Origin: Segetibacter koreensis DSM 18137
Lineage (GTDB): Bacteria > Bacteroidota > Bacteroidia > Chitinophagales > Chitinophagaceae
NCBI RefSeq assembly: GCF_000374045.1
Contig: NZ_KB893370.1
Coordinates: forward strand, 192,716 to 256,715
DNA length: 64,000 bases
Direction: 5' to 3'
Part shown: in pieces, positions 7,420 through 16,082 of the stretch
How the letters are laid out: each line of letters opens with the position of its first letter
Numbering within the stretch: position 1 is the first letter of the stretch
Made by a program: the position numbers and the translations under genes
Notes under the pieces: model-generated
What the model was told of the DNA's origin: nothing
Seen by the model: the letters and a program-made list of their open reading frames with translations, nothing else
Databases searched by the model: none

Positions 7420-8631
7420 TTAATTGTCAAACGATTTCCGGCCATCTATCTCTTTGGCCACCGCAGTCTTGCCGACAAAGCATTGGCCGTTAATACCTGC
7501 AAAAGCAATACGGCGAAGTATTTCGGCCGTTTGAGCAGTATTTTTTTTAATGTTAAAATACCGTTCCACCCGCAAGCGTGCCGCGGAACCTATACTTCGC
7601 AGGCTTTCCGGGTGTTCAAGCAGTTGAACAATCCTAAGTCCTACACCCTCCCAGTCGCCGGCTCCCGCTAGCAAGCCTGTAGTATCATTCTCAATGATTT
7701 CACGCACGCCTCCAACGGCAATACCAACCGTAGGACAAGCGCACGACATCGCCTCAAGAAGCACCAATGACGTGCCATCACTTCTAGAAGTATGAGCCAC
7801 AAGGTCAAGCGAAGGGTATACCTCGTATGTATTCCGCCACCCTAGAAAATGCACCTGCTTCTCCAGTTGGAAATGCGATGCCATTTCCTTGAGCTCATTA
7901 CGCATAAATCCGTCACCGATAATGACGAAATGCACATCTGGTCGCATTCTGTGGACTAACTCAGCAGCGCGGAGAAACAGATCAGGTCCTTTCTCGTGTG
8001 ACAAACGTCCTACAAACCCAACTAATGGAGTAGTTTGGGGAACGCCTATAGAATTACGAAGATCATCGCCAGAGGAACCAGGAGTAAAAACTGAGAGATC
8101 AACACCGTTTCGTACAAGGTTTACACGTTCTGCTGTCACCCCCATAGCAAGCGCCTGAGTGTATGCCTCCTGGCAATTAGTAATTAAATGAGATCCTATA
8201 GCCCTGGTAATTCCCAGCTCTTGTGATGTTACATTCATTCCATGCACCGCTGCCACCACAGGTTTATGTATAAGGCAGCCAGCTATGCCTGCAAGTATAT
8301 GCGCTTTAGGCATATGTGCGTGCAACACATCAATTTGATGAAGACGAGCTACCTCGCACGTAAGCTGGATTGATCGCCACGCAGGATCATCTTCAATCGG
8401 AGTTATAAAAACATCTTCGACTCCGAGTTCGCGAAGAGAAGCTGTAAACGCGCTTTCGTTTGGGCAAATACAGGTGACTTGAAATTGATTAGAAGGCAAA
8501 TTTGAAATGAAATTTTTAATATAGCTTTCCATTCCCCCAATGCTGGCATTTCCGATGACTTCCAAAACGTGTATCCTTGTATCACGTCGATTTGTTTGAG
8601 TGATAGATGGCTTATCCTTGTTTAACTCCAT
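7420..8631 (-). CDS. Glycosyltransferase family 4
   Basis: A 403-residue GT-B glycosyltransferase. The N-terminal Glyco_transf_4 half opens with HVLEVIGNASIGGMESYI, where the Gly-Gly of the donor/acceptor loop is clear; HAHMPKAHIL follows at ~105. The C-terminal Glycos_transf_1 half has the VGRLSHEKGPDLFL nucleotide-phosphate site (Arg209, Lys214), VIIGDG (237-241) and the donor motif SDGTSLVLLEAM, in which Asp285 replaces the first Glu of the usual E-x7-E; Glu293 is the second. Such retaining enzymes add hexoses or HexNAc from nucleotide sugars at the cytoplasmic face. The first ~18 residues are an extra, charged leader. It heads the GT4/PIG-L/methyltransferase series; the order matches the logic transfer, deacetylate, methylate. 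Confidence 0.9.
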   Translation of the reverse strand: MELNKDKPSITQTNRRDTRIHVLEVIGNASIGGMESYIKNFISNLPSNQFQVTCICPNESAFTASLRELGVEDVFITPIEDDPAWRSIQLTCEVARLHQIDVLHAHMPKAHILAGIAGCLIHKPVVAAVHGMNVTSQELGITRAIGSHLITNCQEAYTQALAMGVTAERVNLVRNGVDLSVFTPGSSGDDLRNSIGVPQTTPLVGFVGRLSHEKGPDLFLRAAELVHRMRPDVHFVIIGDGFMRNELKEMASHFQLEKQVHFLGWRNTYEVYPSLDLVAHTSRSDGTSLVLLEAMSCACPTVGIAVGGVREIIENDTTGLLAGAGDWEGVGLRIVQLLEHPESLRSIGSAARLRVERYFNIKKNTAQTAEILRRIAFAGINGQCFVGKTAVAKEIDGRKSFDN

Positions 8632-8956
8632 AGATGGCAGTTGTGTTAGAAAAGGAAAAAAGATTGGTAACCGCTACCTCTCCTTAATCTGATATCAGAA
8701 ATAGCAATTAGCATACCATTATAAAAAAAGCTATAAGAAATATTTAATATTATGATATAGAAGGAATAATATCATAATTCAAAATAATTATAATTATTCT
8801 TCTAACTGCTATATGATAAAATTTACATGACTTTCAGCATAAGAATTTACATTATTACAGCGCTGTTCAATTAAATCCTAACCTTACACTTTTCGGAAAT
8901 TGTTAGATAAAAACTATTAAAAGTAAAGGGCTACAAAAAATGTTATAGTTTAGCCT
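8632..8956. promoter_or_regulatory. AT-rich divergent promoter region with two inverted repeats
   Basis: This gap separates the minus-strand glycosyltransferase from the plus-strand reductase. It has a 10-bp perfect inverted repeat, ATTATGATAT (8749-8758) and ATATCATAAT (8769-8778) with a 10-bp spacer, and just after it a 16-bp perfect palindrome AATAATTATAATTATT (8783-8798). No gene is seen. The symmetric sites are candidate operators for a divergent promoter. Confidence 0.45.
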
Positions 8957-9982
8957 ATGCTACAACGACAGGTTTACCGCATGCCGAAAGCAGGTTCCAT
9001 AAAAAATTTGCAATTTCAAACAGAGCTTTTGGGAGACCCGGAAGCCGATGAAGTATGTGTGCAAGTGAAAACAATAGGGTTAAACTTTGCTGATATCTTT
9101 GCAATGCAAGGCCTTTATAGTGCAACTCCTCAAGGCTCACTTATTCCCGGTCTGGAATTTTCGGGGGAAATTATAGCAGTAGGTACAACCGTGAAAGAAT
9201 GGAAAATAGGTGACAAAGTGATGGGCGCTACTAAGTTTGGCGGTTACGTTTCTCACATAAATATCCACCATCGCTACGTGCTTCCACTTCCAAAAAATTG
9301 GAGCTTTGAAGAGGTAGCCGGTTTCCTCGTTCAGGGGCTGACTGCCTATTACGCCCTTACCACTTTGGGCAATTTACAAAAAAGAATGACAGTGCTCATC
9401 CATAGTGCGGCCGGAGGAGTTGGCATTATGGCCAACCGCATTTGTAAAAAGTTCGGTGCTTATACCATTGGCAGTGTAGGAAATGCTAAAAAAGTGGATT
9501 TTCTACGGAAGGAGGAAGCGTATGATGATGTAATTATACGGGATGGTGATTTTTACGCAAAGTTGCTCCATGCTCTTGGTGACCGCAGATTACATCTCGT
9601 TATGGAATGTATTGGGGGAAAAATCTTTAAACAAAGCTGGAAAGCGATGGCGCCAATGGGCAGGATGATCGCGTACGGGAGTGCCAGCTTCACCAGCCAT
9701 GGCAATAAGCCTGATTATTCGCGGCTCATTTGGAAATACCTTACTCGCCCAAAAATAGATCCTTTACGTTTGCCAACAGAAAACAAGTCTCTTATGGGGT
9801 TTAACCTCATTTATCTCTACGAGCAAACGGATATGATGCACAATATGCTTAACAAATTACAGTCATTGGAGCTGAAGGCACAGCATATTGGTCACGTCTT
9901 TCCTTTTGAAGAAATGCATAATGCCATTCACCTGTTTCAAAAAGGAGAAACGGTGGGTAAAGTGGTAGTTAAAGTTGAATGA
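8957..9982 (+). CDS. Medium-chain reductase, quinone oxidoreductase/VAT-1-like
   Basis: A 341-residue MDR-superfamily NAD(P)H-dependent oxidoreductase. The GroES-like half contains GLNFADIFAMQGLY and PGLEFSGEIIAVG; the Rossmann half has the cofactor loop AAGGVG at 151-156 within VLIHSAAGGVGIMA. The Cys/His/Glu ligands of zinc alcohol dehydrogenases are not evident, as expected for quinone oxidoreductase, crotonyl-CoA reductase and VAT-1-like members. It probably reduces an activated double bond or quinone in the cytoplasm using NADPH. It is followed by an aldo/keto reductase and a beta-hydroxyacid dehydrogenase on the same strand, each with its own ~90-150 bp leader, so they look like neighbours in redox or detoxification metabolism rather than a tight operon. 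The substrate is not predictable. Confidence 0.88.
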   Translation: MLQRQVYRMPKAGSIKNLQFQTELLGDPEADEVCVQVKTIGLNFADIFAMQGLYSATPQGSLIPGLEFSGEIIAVGTTVKEWKIGDKVMGATKFGGYVSHINIHHRYVLPLPKNWSFEEVAGFLVQGLTAYYALTTLGNLQKRMTVLIHSAAGGVGIMANRICKKFGAYTIGSVGNAKKVDFLRKEEAYDDVIIRDGDFYAKLLHALGDRRLHLVMECIGGKIFKQSWKAMAPMGRMIAYGSASFTSHGNKPDYSRLIWKYLTRPKIDPLRLPTENKSLMGFNLIYLYEQTDMMHNMLNKLQSLELKAQHIGHVFPFEEMHNAIHLFQKGETVGKVVVKVE

Positions 9983-10008
9983 TTTGTTGATTTTCTACTA
10001 CAAAGATC

Positions 10009-10068
10009 TTTATAAAGTAATGAACGTATTTGCCAGACACAAATATGAGAAGAAATTTACTTTATAAA
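10009..10068. repeat. 12-bp inverted repeat in leader of aldo/keto reductase gene
   Basis: TTTATAAAGTAA (10009-10020) and TTACTTTATAAA (10057-10068) are perfect inverse complements with a 36-bp spacer, 70-130 bp before the aldo/keto reductase ATG. They could form a long hairpin or be paired regulator sites. Confidence 0.6.
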
Positions 10069-10137
10069 TTTATCTCGTAATCCTCAATACATGATGGCAA
10101 AATTTTATTATTAATTTTAAACACTAAAAAAATAAAC

Positions 10138-11109
10138 ATGCAATACAGAACTTTTGGACGTACAGGCTGGCAAGTTAGCGAAGTGGGTTATGGTATGTGG
10201 GGAATGGCAGGCTGGACAGGATCGGAAAGCGAAGAAGTAAATCGTGCGCTCGACCGTTCTGTCGAGTTAGGATGTAACTTTTTTGATACCGCTTGGGGAT
10301 ATGGAGAAGGACTTAGTGAACAAATTTTAAATGCACTTGTCAAAAGGCATTCACAAAAAAAACTGTATGTAGCTACCAAGGTTCCGCCAAAAAACCGCAA
10401 GTGGCCTTCAAAACCCGAATTTAAATTAACTGATGTTTTTCCTTCGGATTATATTGTTGAGTACACTGAAAAAAGTTTGCAAAACCTCGGTGTTGAGACG
10501 ATAGACCTTCAGCAGTTTCACGTATGGGAAGATGATTGGGCGCAACAGGATGAATGGAAAGAAGCCATTACCAAGTTGACCCAACAAGGCAAAGTGCAGC
10601 ATTGGGGTATTAGCGTAAACAGGTGGGAACCCAATAATAGTCTGCAGACCTTACAAACAGGATTGATAGATGCGGTACAGGTGATTTATAATATTTTTGA
10701 CCAGGCTACTGAAGATAAATTGTTTCCTCTTTGTCGCGAGCTTAATATTGGTGTTATTGCCCGTGTTCCTTTTGACGAAGGAACCCTCACCGGTACAATG
10801 ACTAAAGAAACGACTTTCCCTGAAGGCGACTGGAGAGGAACTTATTTTGTTCCCGAAAACCTGAATGCAAGTGTAGAACATGCAGATGCTTTAAAGCCTT
10901 TGCTGCCTCAAGGAATGAATTTGCCGGAAATGGCACTTCGATTTATTCTTAGCAATCCAGATGTGGCAACTACTATCCCTGGCATGCGTAAATTGAGAAA
11001 TGTAGAGGCAAATATGTCGGTAAGTGATGGTAAAGGATTACCGGAAAATTTGTTGAAAGAATTAAAGAACCATCGCTGGGATAGGGAACCTACACAATGG
11101 TCTCAGTAA
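10138..11109 (+). CDS. Aldo/keto reductase
   Basis: A 323-residue (alpha/beta)8 NADPH-dependent reductase. The catalytic tetrad is visible: Asp50 and Tyr55 in FFDTAWGYGEG, Lys81 in VATKVPP and His128 in LQQFHVWED. The start MQYRTFGRTGWQVSEVGYGMWGM is the classic N-terminus of the YajO/Tas-like AKR branch. The C-terminal cofactor region TTIPGMRKLRNVEANM is also present. It reduces aldehydes or ketones, including sugar carbonyls, to alcohols in the cytoplasm. There is no signal peptide. It lies 155 bp after the medium-chain reductase and 88 bp before the next dehydrogenase. The length and all key residues are normal; the physiological substrate is unknown. Confidence 0.93.
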   Translation: MQYRTFGRTGWQVSEVGYGMWGMAGWTGSESEEVNRALDRSVELGCNFFDTAWGYGEGLSEQILNALVKRHSQKKLYVATKVPPKNRKWPSKPEFKLTDVFPSDYIVEYTEKSLQNLGVETIDLQQFHVWEDDWAQQDEWKEAITKLTQQGKVQHWGISVNRWEPNNSLQTLQTGLIDAVQVIYNIFDQATEDKLFPLCRELNIGVIARVPFDEGTLTGTMTKETTFPEGDWRGTYFVPENLNASVEHADALKPLLPQGMNLPEMALRFILSNPDVATTIPGMRKLRNVEANMSVSDGKGLPENLLKELKNHRWDREPTQWSQ

Positions 11110-11197
11110 TATTTCATCTTGCCAAATAAGTAGTGATTAATAAATAATCTATAATTCTCCTTCTATTTCTATAACAACTTCACAAAAATCAAAGATT

Positions 11198-12046
11198 ATG
11201 AAAGCATTTTTGGGTATGGGTCTCTTGGGGTCCAATTTCGTTAAGGCAATGCTGAAAAAAGGCGAAACGGTACACGTTTGGAACCGTACAGTAGCCAAAG
11301 CAAAAGCATTAGAAGCGTATGGTGCAAAAGCATTCGAAAACGTGAACGAAGCGGTAAAAGGTGCGGATGTTATTCATGTTACCCTAAAGGATGATTCTAC
11401 TGTTGACGAAGTACTGGAAAATGCAAGTAAAGGATTTAAAGACGGGGCTACAATTATAGATCATACTACAACTTCTGCTAAAGGAGCTATTCAAAGAACC
11501 CGGGCATGGAGTAGTAAAGGGTTTACCTATGTTCATGCTCCTGTTTTTATGGGTCCCCAAAATGCTTTAGAAAGTAGTGGCTTTATGCTGGTTTCCGGTG
11601 ATCAATCAGTAATTACGAAGTTGGAGCCGGAACTGTCAAAAATGACTGGAAAGGTTATCAATTTTGGTGCAGAAGAAGGTAAAGCGGCAGGGATAAAACT
11701 AACAGGTAATTTGTTTTTGCTAAGCCTGACAGCCGGACTATCTGATGCCCTTGCGCTAGCCAAAGCTCACGGTATTGGAGCTGATGAGATTCTTAATCTT
11801 TTTAATAATTGGAATCCCGGGGCAGCGGTTCCGGCAAGGTTAAAGAAGATCACAGAAGGTAAGTTCACGGAACCTTCGTGGGAACTAAGTATGGCCCGTA
11901 AGGACGCAGGACTAATGATTAGTGCCGCAAAAGAAGCTGGAACTGACCTGGCCATAATACCTGCTATAGCAGCTGTAATGGATCAGTGGATAGCTAAAGG
12001 GCACGGTAATGACGACTGGAGTGTTATCGCTAAAGACAGTATCTAA
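11198..12046 (+). CDS. NAD(P)-binding beta-hydroxyacid dehydrogenase (3-HIBDH family)
   Basis: A 282-residue member of the 3-hydroxyisobutyrate/GLYR1 dehydrogenase family. The dinucleotide loop GMGLLG lies at residues 6-11, unusually close to the start, and VHVWNR at 26-30 ends the second strand; Arg30 favours NADP. The family's substrate loop is altered to HAPVFMGPQ (113-121), and catalytic Lys167 and Asn171 are present in GIKLTGN. Enzymes of this group oxidise 3-hydroxyacids or reduce short semialdehydes such as succinic or glyoxylic semialdehyde. It is cytoplasmic. The early start of the Rossmann motif leaves only three residues before the first strand, but no better upstream start is apparent. 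It probably works with the reductases before it in carbonyl metabolism, which is inference. Confidence 0.88.
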   Translation: MKAFLGMGLLGSNFVKAMLKKGETVHVWNRTVAKAKALEAYGAKAFENVNEAVKGADVIHVTLKDDSTVDEVLENASKGFKDGATIIDHTTTSAKGAIQRTRAWSSKGFTYVHAPVFMGPQNALESSGFMLVSGDQSVITKLEPELSKMTGKVINFGAEEGKAAGIKLTGNLFLLSLTAGLSDALALAKAHGIGADEILNLFNNWNPGAAVPARLKKITEGKFTEPSWELSMARKDAGLMISAAKEAGTDLAIIPAIAAVMDQWIAKGHGNDDWSVIAKDSI

Positions 12047-12539
12047 GGTTTAAAAGCAAGTTCTATCCCAAGTAACTGATCAAATCAAAGGAAGTTACAT
12101 TTTGATTTTAAGCAAGACTTGGGGTAAAATTTGTATTTAGCTCCACTGATGTTTAATTGTCATTAATAGAAAAAAAAGGTCTAAGTCCTGTTCGCATTTG
12201 TAAAATTCGACGGTTTAATAACTTAAATTGAATTGAATTGATTGCTTGTGTTATGCAATCGATCTTTTTAACACCTTTACAGCTATCTCGTTATTCAATC
12301 CTACCTACCCTCCTATTTAGACAAAATTTTACAAGCTACTCGACATGAAAAACCGTCATGTTTGTGTTACCTTCCTATTTTAATACTTGATTAATAAATA
12401 AAAATAGATTTACCCTCTCTTTTCTAACAGCAGGTTCAGGTTCGGATTGTACAACGTTGACAATAATAAATAACAGGATGTGCAAATATTTTAGTTAATT
12501 TTAGAGCTATTCCTTCTAACCTAATACTCTCTTGCGTTT
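12047..12539. other. Intergenic region with potential stem-loops
   Basis: No gene is seen in these 493 bases. ATCCCAAGT (12065-12073) and ACTTGGGGT (12117-12125) can pair with one wobble, and GATTGC (12240-12245) pairs with GCAATC (12255-12260), the stem extending to 12237-12263 and followed by CTTTTT; the latter is a plausible weak terminator. Three AATTG repeats stand at 12226-12240. The rest is AT-rich leader of the DUF4838 gene. Confidence 0.4.
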
Positions 12540-14414
12540 ATGAACAAAGTTATTTTACCAATCATTCTCGCTTTTTTTCTTGTTACAATTCAATTAGCAC
12601 AAGCTCAAAAATTTACCATTGTAAAAAGAGGCACTTCAAAAAGCAGGATTATTATCCCTGAAAAAGCAACTGTTGTAGAAATACAGGCTGCTAAAGTTTT
12701 GCAGGATTATATTCAGAGAATTTCAGGAGCAAGTATACCAATTGAGGCGGATAACACACAACAGCAGGAAGGTGAAATTTTAATAGGCAACGTAAACAGG
12801 CCTGAATTAAAAGAGGTACCAAAAGAAAAGCTTGATAAGGATGGATTATTTATTAAAAATATCGGTAAAAGTCTTGTTATCACAGGAGGAACAGACAAAG
12901 GCATTTTGTATGGTGTTTATACTTTCCTTGAAAAGTATATGGGTTGTCGCAAGTATTCAGCTGCAGTAACTTATGTACCTAAAAAGAAAAAGATTGTTGT
13001 GAGCTCAATTAATGACATGCAATTGCCTGCTTTTACCTATAGGGAAACTTTTTATAGAGATGCAGTTGATCCTGAATACCAACTTTGGCATAAGTTAGAT
13101 TCGCACGTAGGACCGGGTAAAAGCGAATGGGGATACTGGGTTCATACCTTCGGGTCTTTGTTAGACCCAAAAGAATATGGAGAATCTCATCCTGAATATT
13201 TTAGTTTTTACGATGGTAAGCGCCATGCAGGTACGGTGCCCTCATGGGATGGTGCAAGTGTACAACCTGAAGCCCAGTTGTGTTTAAGTAATCCTGAAGT
13301 TTTGGAAATTGTTTGTAAAAACCTACAAGCTGCTATCAATAAAAACCCAGAAGCAATATATTGGTCGGTTAGCCAAAACGACAACGTGAATTATTGTCGG
13401 TGTCCCGAATGTTCTGCATTAGATAAACAATATGCTGCCTATGCTCCTGAAGATAAAATGTATTCGACTCATGGGGGCTCAAAATATCCTGCGCTTGGCA
13501 TGGGTTCAATATTAACTTTCGTTAATAAAGTAGCCGAAAGATTTCCTGATAAAATTATATCAACTCTTGCATACCAATATAGCCGGGTACCGCCCAAAAA
13601 TATCGTTCCCCGCAAAAATGTAAATATTATGCTATGTAATATTGAAAGTGCGAGAAATACTACGATTGAAAAAGGTGATACCTCTTTTAGCAGCGACCTT
13701 AAAGGATGGGGCCAGTTAACAAACAATATTATTGTATGGGATTATGTAATCAGGTTTTCAAATCTTTTTGCTCCTTTTCCAAACCTTCGCATACTACAAC
13801 CTAACCTCACATTTATGCATAACAACAGAGTCTCTGCTGTTTTTGAGCAAGGTAACCGGGAAATTGGTGGTGAATTTGCCGAACTACGCGCTTACTTGAT
13901 TGACAAATTGCTTTGGAACCCTAATATAAATATTGATGAAGTAATGAATGATTTTCTGTCAGGGTATTACGGCAAGGCATCAAAACAAATAAAAGAATAC
14001 ATAAACCTTTTACACGAAAATAACATGGAGCAATCGGGATATAAGTTGTCTATTTTTGGCAGTCCCGTTATGGAAAAAGAAACTTTCCTTTCTGATTCGC
14101 TAATAACAGTATATAACAACCTCTTTGACAAGGCTGAAAAAGCAGTAGCAAAGTCCCCTGAAATTTTAGAACGGGTGAAGACAGCTCGATTACCTGTTTA
14201 TTATGCAATGCTTGAAATTGCAAAAGAGGAAAAAACGGGAAAACGTGGAGCTTTTATCGTTGCTGACAATAACAGTAAAATTCGGAACCCGGCCATTGTT
14301 AAGATTTTGTATGATTTCGTTTACCAATGTATACGTACAAATGTTACTAGGGTAACCGAATGGCACACCACTCCACTGGAATATCTTGCCGAATATAAAA
14401 AGTTTCTGGAATAA
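12540..14414 (+). CDS. DUF4838 protein, alpha-glucuronidase-like fold
   Basis: A 624-residue secreted protein with a signal peptide (residues 1-22, ending AQAQ). The N-terminal ~110 residues (VEIQAAKVLQDYIQRISGASIPI, LVITGGTDKGILYGVYTFLE) match the GH20b/GH67N-type accessory domain found before alpha-glucuronidases and hexosaminidases. The DUF4838 core follows: WGYWVHTFGSL, VSQNDNVNYCRCPECS with its CRCPEC cluster, then a run of conserved Trp/Asn positions. Members occur next to SusC/SusD systems and are thought to attack uronic-acid or amino-sugar glycans, but the reaction is unproven. It is monocistronic here, facing the minus-strand YjbR gene. It lies ahead of utilisation locus 1 and probably belongs to the same periplasmic glycan-degrading set. 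Confidence 0.85.
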   Translation: MNKVILPIILAFFLVTIQLAQAQKFTIVKRGTSKSRIIIPEKATVVEIQAAKVLQDYIQRISGASIPIEADNTQQQEGEILIGNVNRPELKEVPKEKLDKDGLFIKNIGKSLVITGGTDKGILYGVYTFLEKYMGCRKYSAAVTYVPKKKKIVVSSINDMQLPAFTYRETFYRDAVDPEYQLWHKLDSHVGPGKSEWGYWVHTFGSLLDPKEYGESHPEYFSFYDGKRHAGTVPSWDGASVQPEAQLCLSNPEVLEIVCKNLQAAINKNPEAIYWSVSQNDNVNYCRCPECSALDKQYAAYAPEDKMYSTHGGSKYPALGMGSILTFVNKVAERFPDKIISTLAYQYSRVPPKNIVPRKNVNIMLCNIESARNTTIEKGDTSFSSDLKGWGQLTNNIIVWDYVIRFSNLFAPFPNLRILQPNLTFMHNNRVSAVFEQGNREIGGEFAELRAYLIDKLLWNPNINIDEVMNDFLSGYYGKASKQIKEYINLLHENNMEQSGYKLSIFGSPVMEKETFLSDSLITVYNNLFDKAEKAVAKSPEILERVKTARLPVYYAMLEIAKEEKTGKRGAFIVADNNSKIRNPAIVKILYDFVYQCIRTNVTRVTEWHTTPLEYLAEYKKFLE

Positions 14415-14522
14415 AATAAAAAGCATTTCTATTTACCAGAGAAACGGTTCTTGTGGGCTACATCTTTATTTTAAAAGGGATTGCCATTTTATCTGAGGCT
14501 GTAAAACTGCTCTTTCCGACTG

Positions 14523-14846
14523 CTATTTTTTCTTATTTTTCAACACGTCGTTATAAGCCTCTTGTAAAGCATCAAACATAATTTGATCGTCAACTCTGGC
14601 TAGTTGAAAGGTTGTCCAACCTTGCAAACCCCATTTGTTATCAACAGGGAAAATAGCTTTTTTATCGATCAGACAATACACGGACTGATCAGCAGGTGAA
14701 AATTTTACATTGGCAGTTTCACTTTCTTCATGCAGCGTTGCAAATATTCTTTTACCAACTACTTTAAATGCAGTTCTCTCAAAATGCGGTGATGCTGTAG
14801 TATGTGGAAACGAAAGAGCAAGTTCACTGAATTGATGGCACGTCAT
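14523..14846 (-). CDS. MmcQ/YjbR family protein
   Basis: A 107-residue protein with the MmcQ/YjbR fold (CyaY-like DNA-binding superfamily). Characteristic features are FSELALSFPHTTASPHFERTAFKVVGKRIFATL, a KFSPADQ turn, and GLQGWTTFQLARVDD near the end, followed by a basic tail NKKK. Family members are small double-wing proteins; YjbR binds DNA weakly in vitro, and the cell role is unknown. It is cytoplasmic and stands alone: convergent with the DUF4838 gene and 211 bp from the next minus-strand gene. No link to the sugar genes is apparent. Confidence 0.9.
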   Translation of the reverse strand: MTCHQFSELALSFPHTTASPHFERTAFKVVGKRIFATLHEESETANVKFSPADQSVYCLIDKKAIFPVDNKWGLQGWTTFQLARVDDQIMFDALQEAYNDVLKNKKK

Positions 14847-15057
14847 GATTTATTTCATTTAAAAAAAGAAAAACCGAATTTAAAACTTTGTCTTGAAAAT
14901 CTATGTGATTCTTCATTGGACAACTACCGATTACAGACTAATGAGGAAAATAAGGACAGATTAATTCCTCTGTGTAGAAAAACGCATTTTTCGAAAATAA
15001 CCTGCAGAAAAGTTTCATTCAGCGAAATTTTTCTATTCCTTGTTTAGAATTTTGTTA

Positions 15058-15945
15058 CTATCGTTTGTAATGAGGGAACTGGGTAGTCATTAGCACTTTC
15101 GACCGTGGAATCCCTGTATGTAAAGTGCTCTTTTTCACCGGAGATAGACTTTCAAACTTATATTTAATTAAAACAAAACAAGCGAGAAGCATTACCGCAA
15201 TACTCATTACTGCAGATAATACTATGTCGTCTTTCCCAATCATGGAAGCAAAATTAAAGGTAAGATGCCAGAGGCTTACAGCGAGTATGCTGCCATTTGT
15301 ATAATTAAAAAGAAAGGTAAGCCAAATGGCTCCGGCAAAAATTCCAAGTAAAAAACCAAGGTAGGCTCCTCCTTTGAAGTCGTAGCGATAAAAGAAAGAA
15401 GGGATATGCCAGCATATCCAGATGACTGATAGAATTACTGTTGCCTTAAATGCCGCGCAATTTGATTGCAATGCAGGCAAAGCATAACCCCTCCATCCTC
15501 CTTCTTCACCAAACCCGTAAAAAACGATAGGTAAAAACCACGCAAACAGGTTGGACGTTTTTACCAATTTGTTTTTTTCAAAATAACCGGAAATATCAAA
15601 CCAATTATGTGTGATGATGCGACTCACCAATAAAGAAAACACAAAGATCAGTAAGGGTGAAAAAGCCAGCAGCCAGCCTTTCAGCGTTAGCTTTTTAAAT
15701 GAGTAACGGCTCACAAATTGATGCAATTCTCCTTTCTGATGAAAAAGCCTAAAAGTAATAATAGCGGCACTAATAGGACCTAACCCTCCAATAGAATGCA
15801 CAACATCCTGCAACCGGGCATGGGCCGCATCGTCTTGAAAAAGGAAAATAATATGATGATGATTTAGTGCCAGCAAAATGAAGATGAGCCACGAAATAAA
15901 ATAAGCTATCGCAATATAAACCAGTAATGGCTGCCGACTTTTCAT
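15058..15945 (-). CDS. CPBP family intramembrane glutamic endopeptidase
   Basis: A 295-residue polytopic membrane protein with about seven or eight hydrophobic helices. The three motifs of CPBP/Abi (Rce1-like) proteases are intact: EEGGWRGY with Glu147, Glu148 and Arg152; WICWHIPSF with His180; and SLWHLTFN with His227/Asn231. Eukaryotic Rce1 cleaves prenylated CAAX proteins; bacterial members are linked to bacteriocin immunity or membrane protein processing, but most have no known substrate. The N-terminus has a first helix at ~9-27. It lies between a YjbR gene and a glycosidase, apparently as an unrelated single gene. Length is normal for the family. Confidence 0.9.
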   Translation of the reverse strand: MKSRQPLLVYIAIAYFISWLIFILLALNHHHIIFLFQDDAAHARLQDVVHSIGGLGPISAAIITFRLFHQKGELHQFVSRYSFKKLTLKGWLLAFSPLLIFVFSLLVSRIITHNWFDISGYFEKNKLVKTSNLFAWFLPIVFYGFGEEGGWRGYALPALQSNCAAFKATVILSVIWICWHIPSFFYRYDFKGGAYLGFLLGIFAGAIWLTFLFNYTNGSILAVSLWHLTFNFASMIGKDDIVLSAVMSIAVMLLACFVLIKYKFESLSPVKKSTLHTGIPRSKVLMTTQFPHYKR

Positions 15946-16082
15946 ACACTGTTGTTAAGTTGATGAAGGTAACAACACGTGTAGCCAAAACAAATGAGGA
16001 CAGACAGTTAAAACAGTGAGCAAGATCAGAATATATTTGATGCAAGACTCTGATTTCTGTTAATACTTGTACATCAACACAT

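Noticed and set aside
5582-8631. Bacillithiol or mycothiol biosynthesis cluster
   Set aside because: The combination GT4 plus PIG-L is similar in logic, but the N-terminal motifs are not those of BshA/BshB or MshA/MshB, and no ligase gene (BshC/MshC) is present.
14802-15047. 81-codon plus-strand frame between the YjbR and CPBP genes
   Set aside because: It overlaps the start of the YjbR gene on the other strand, has no family resemblance and an unlikely composition.
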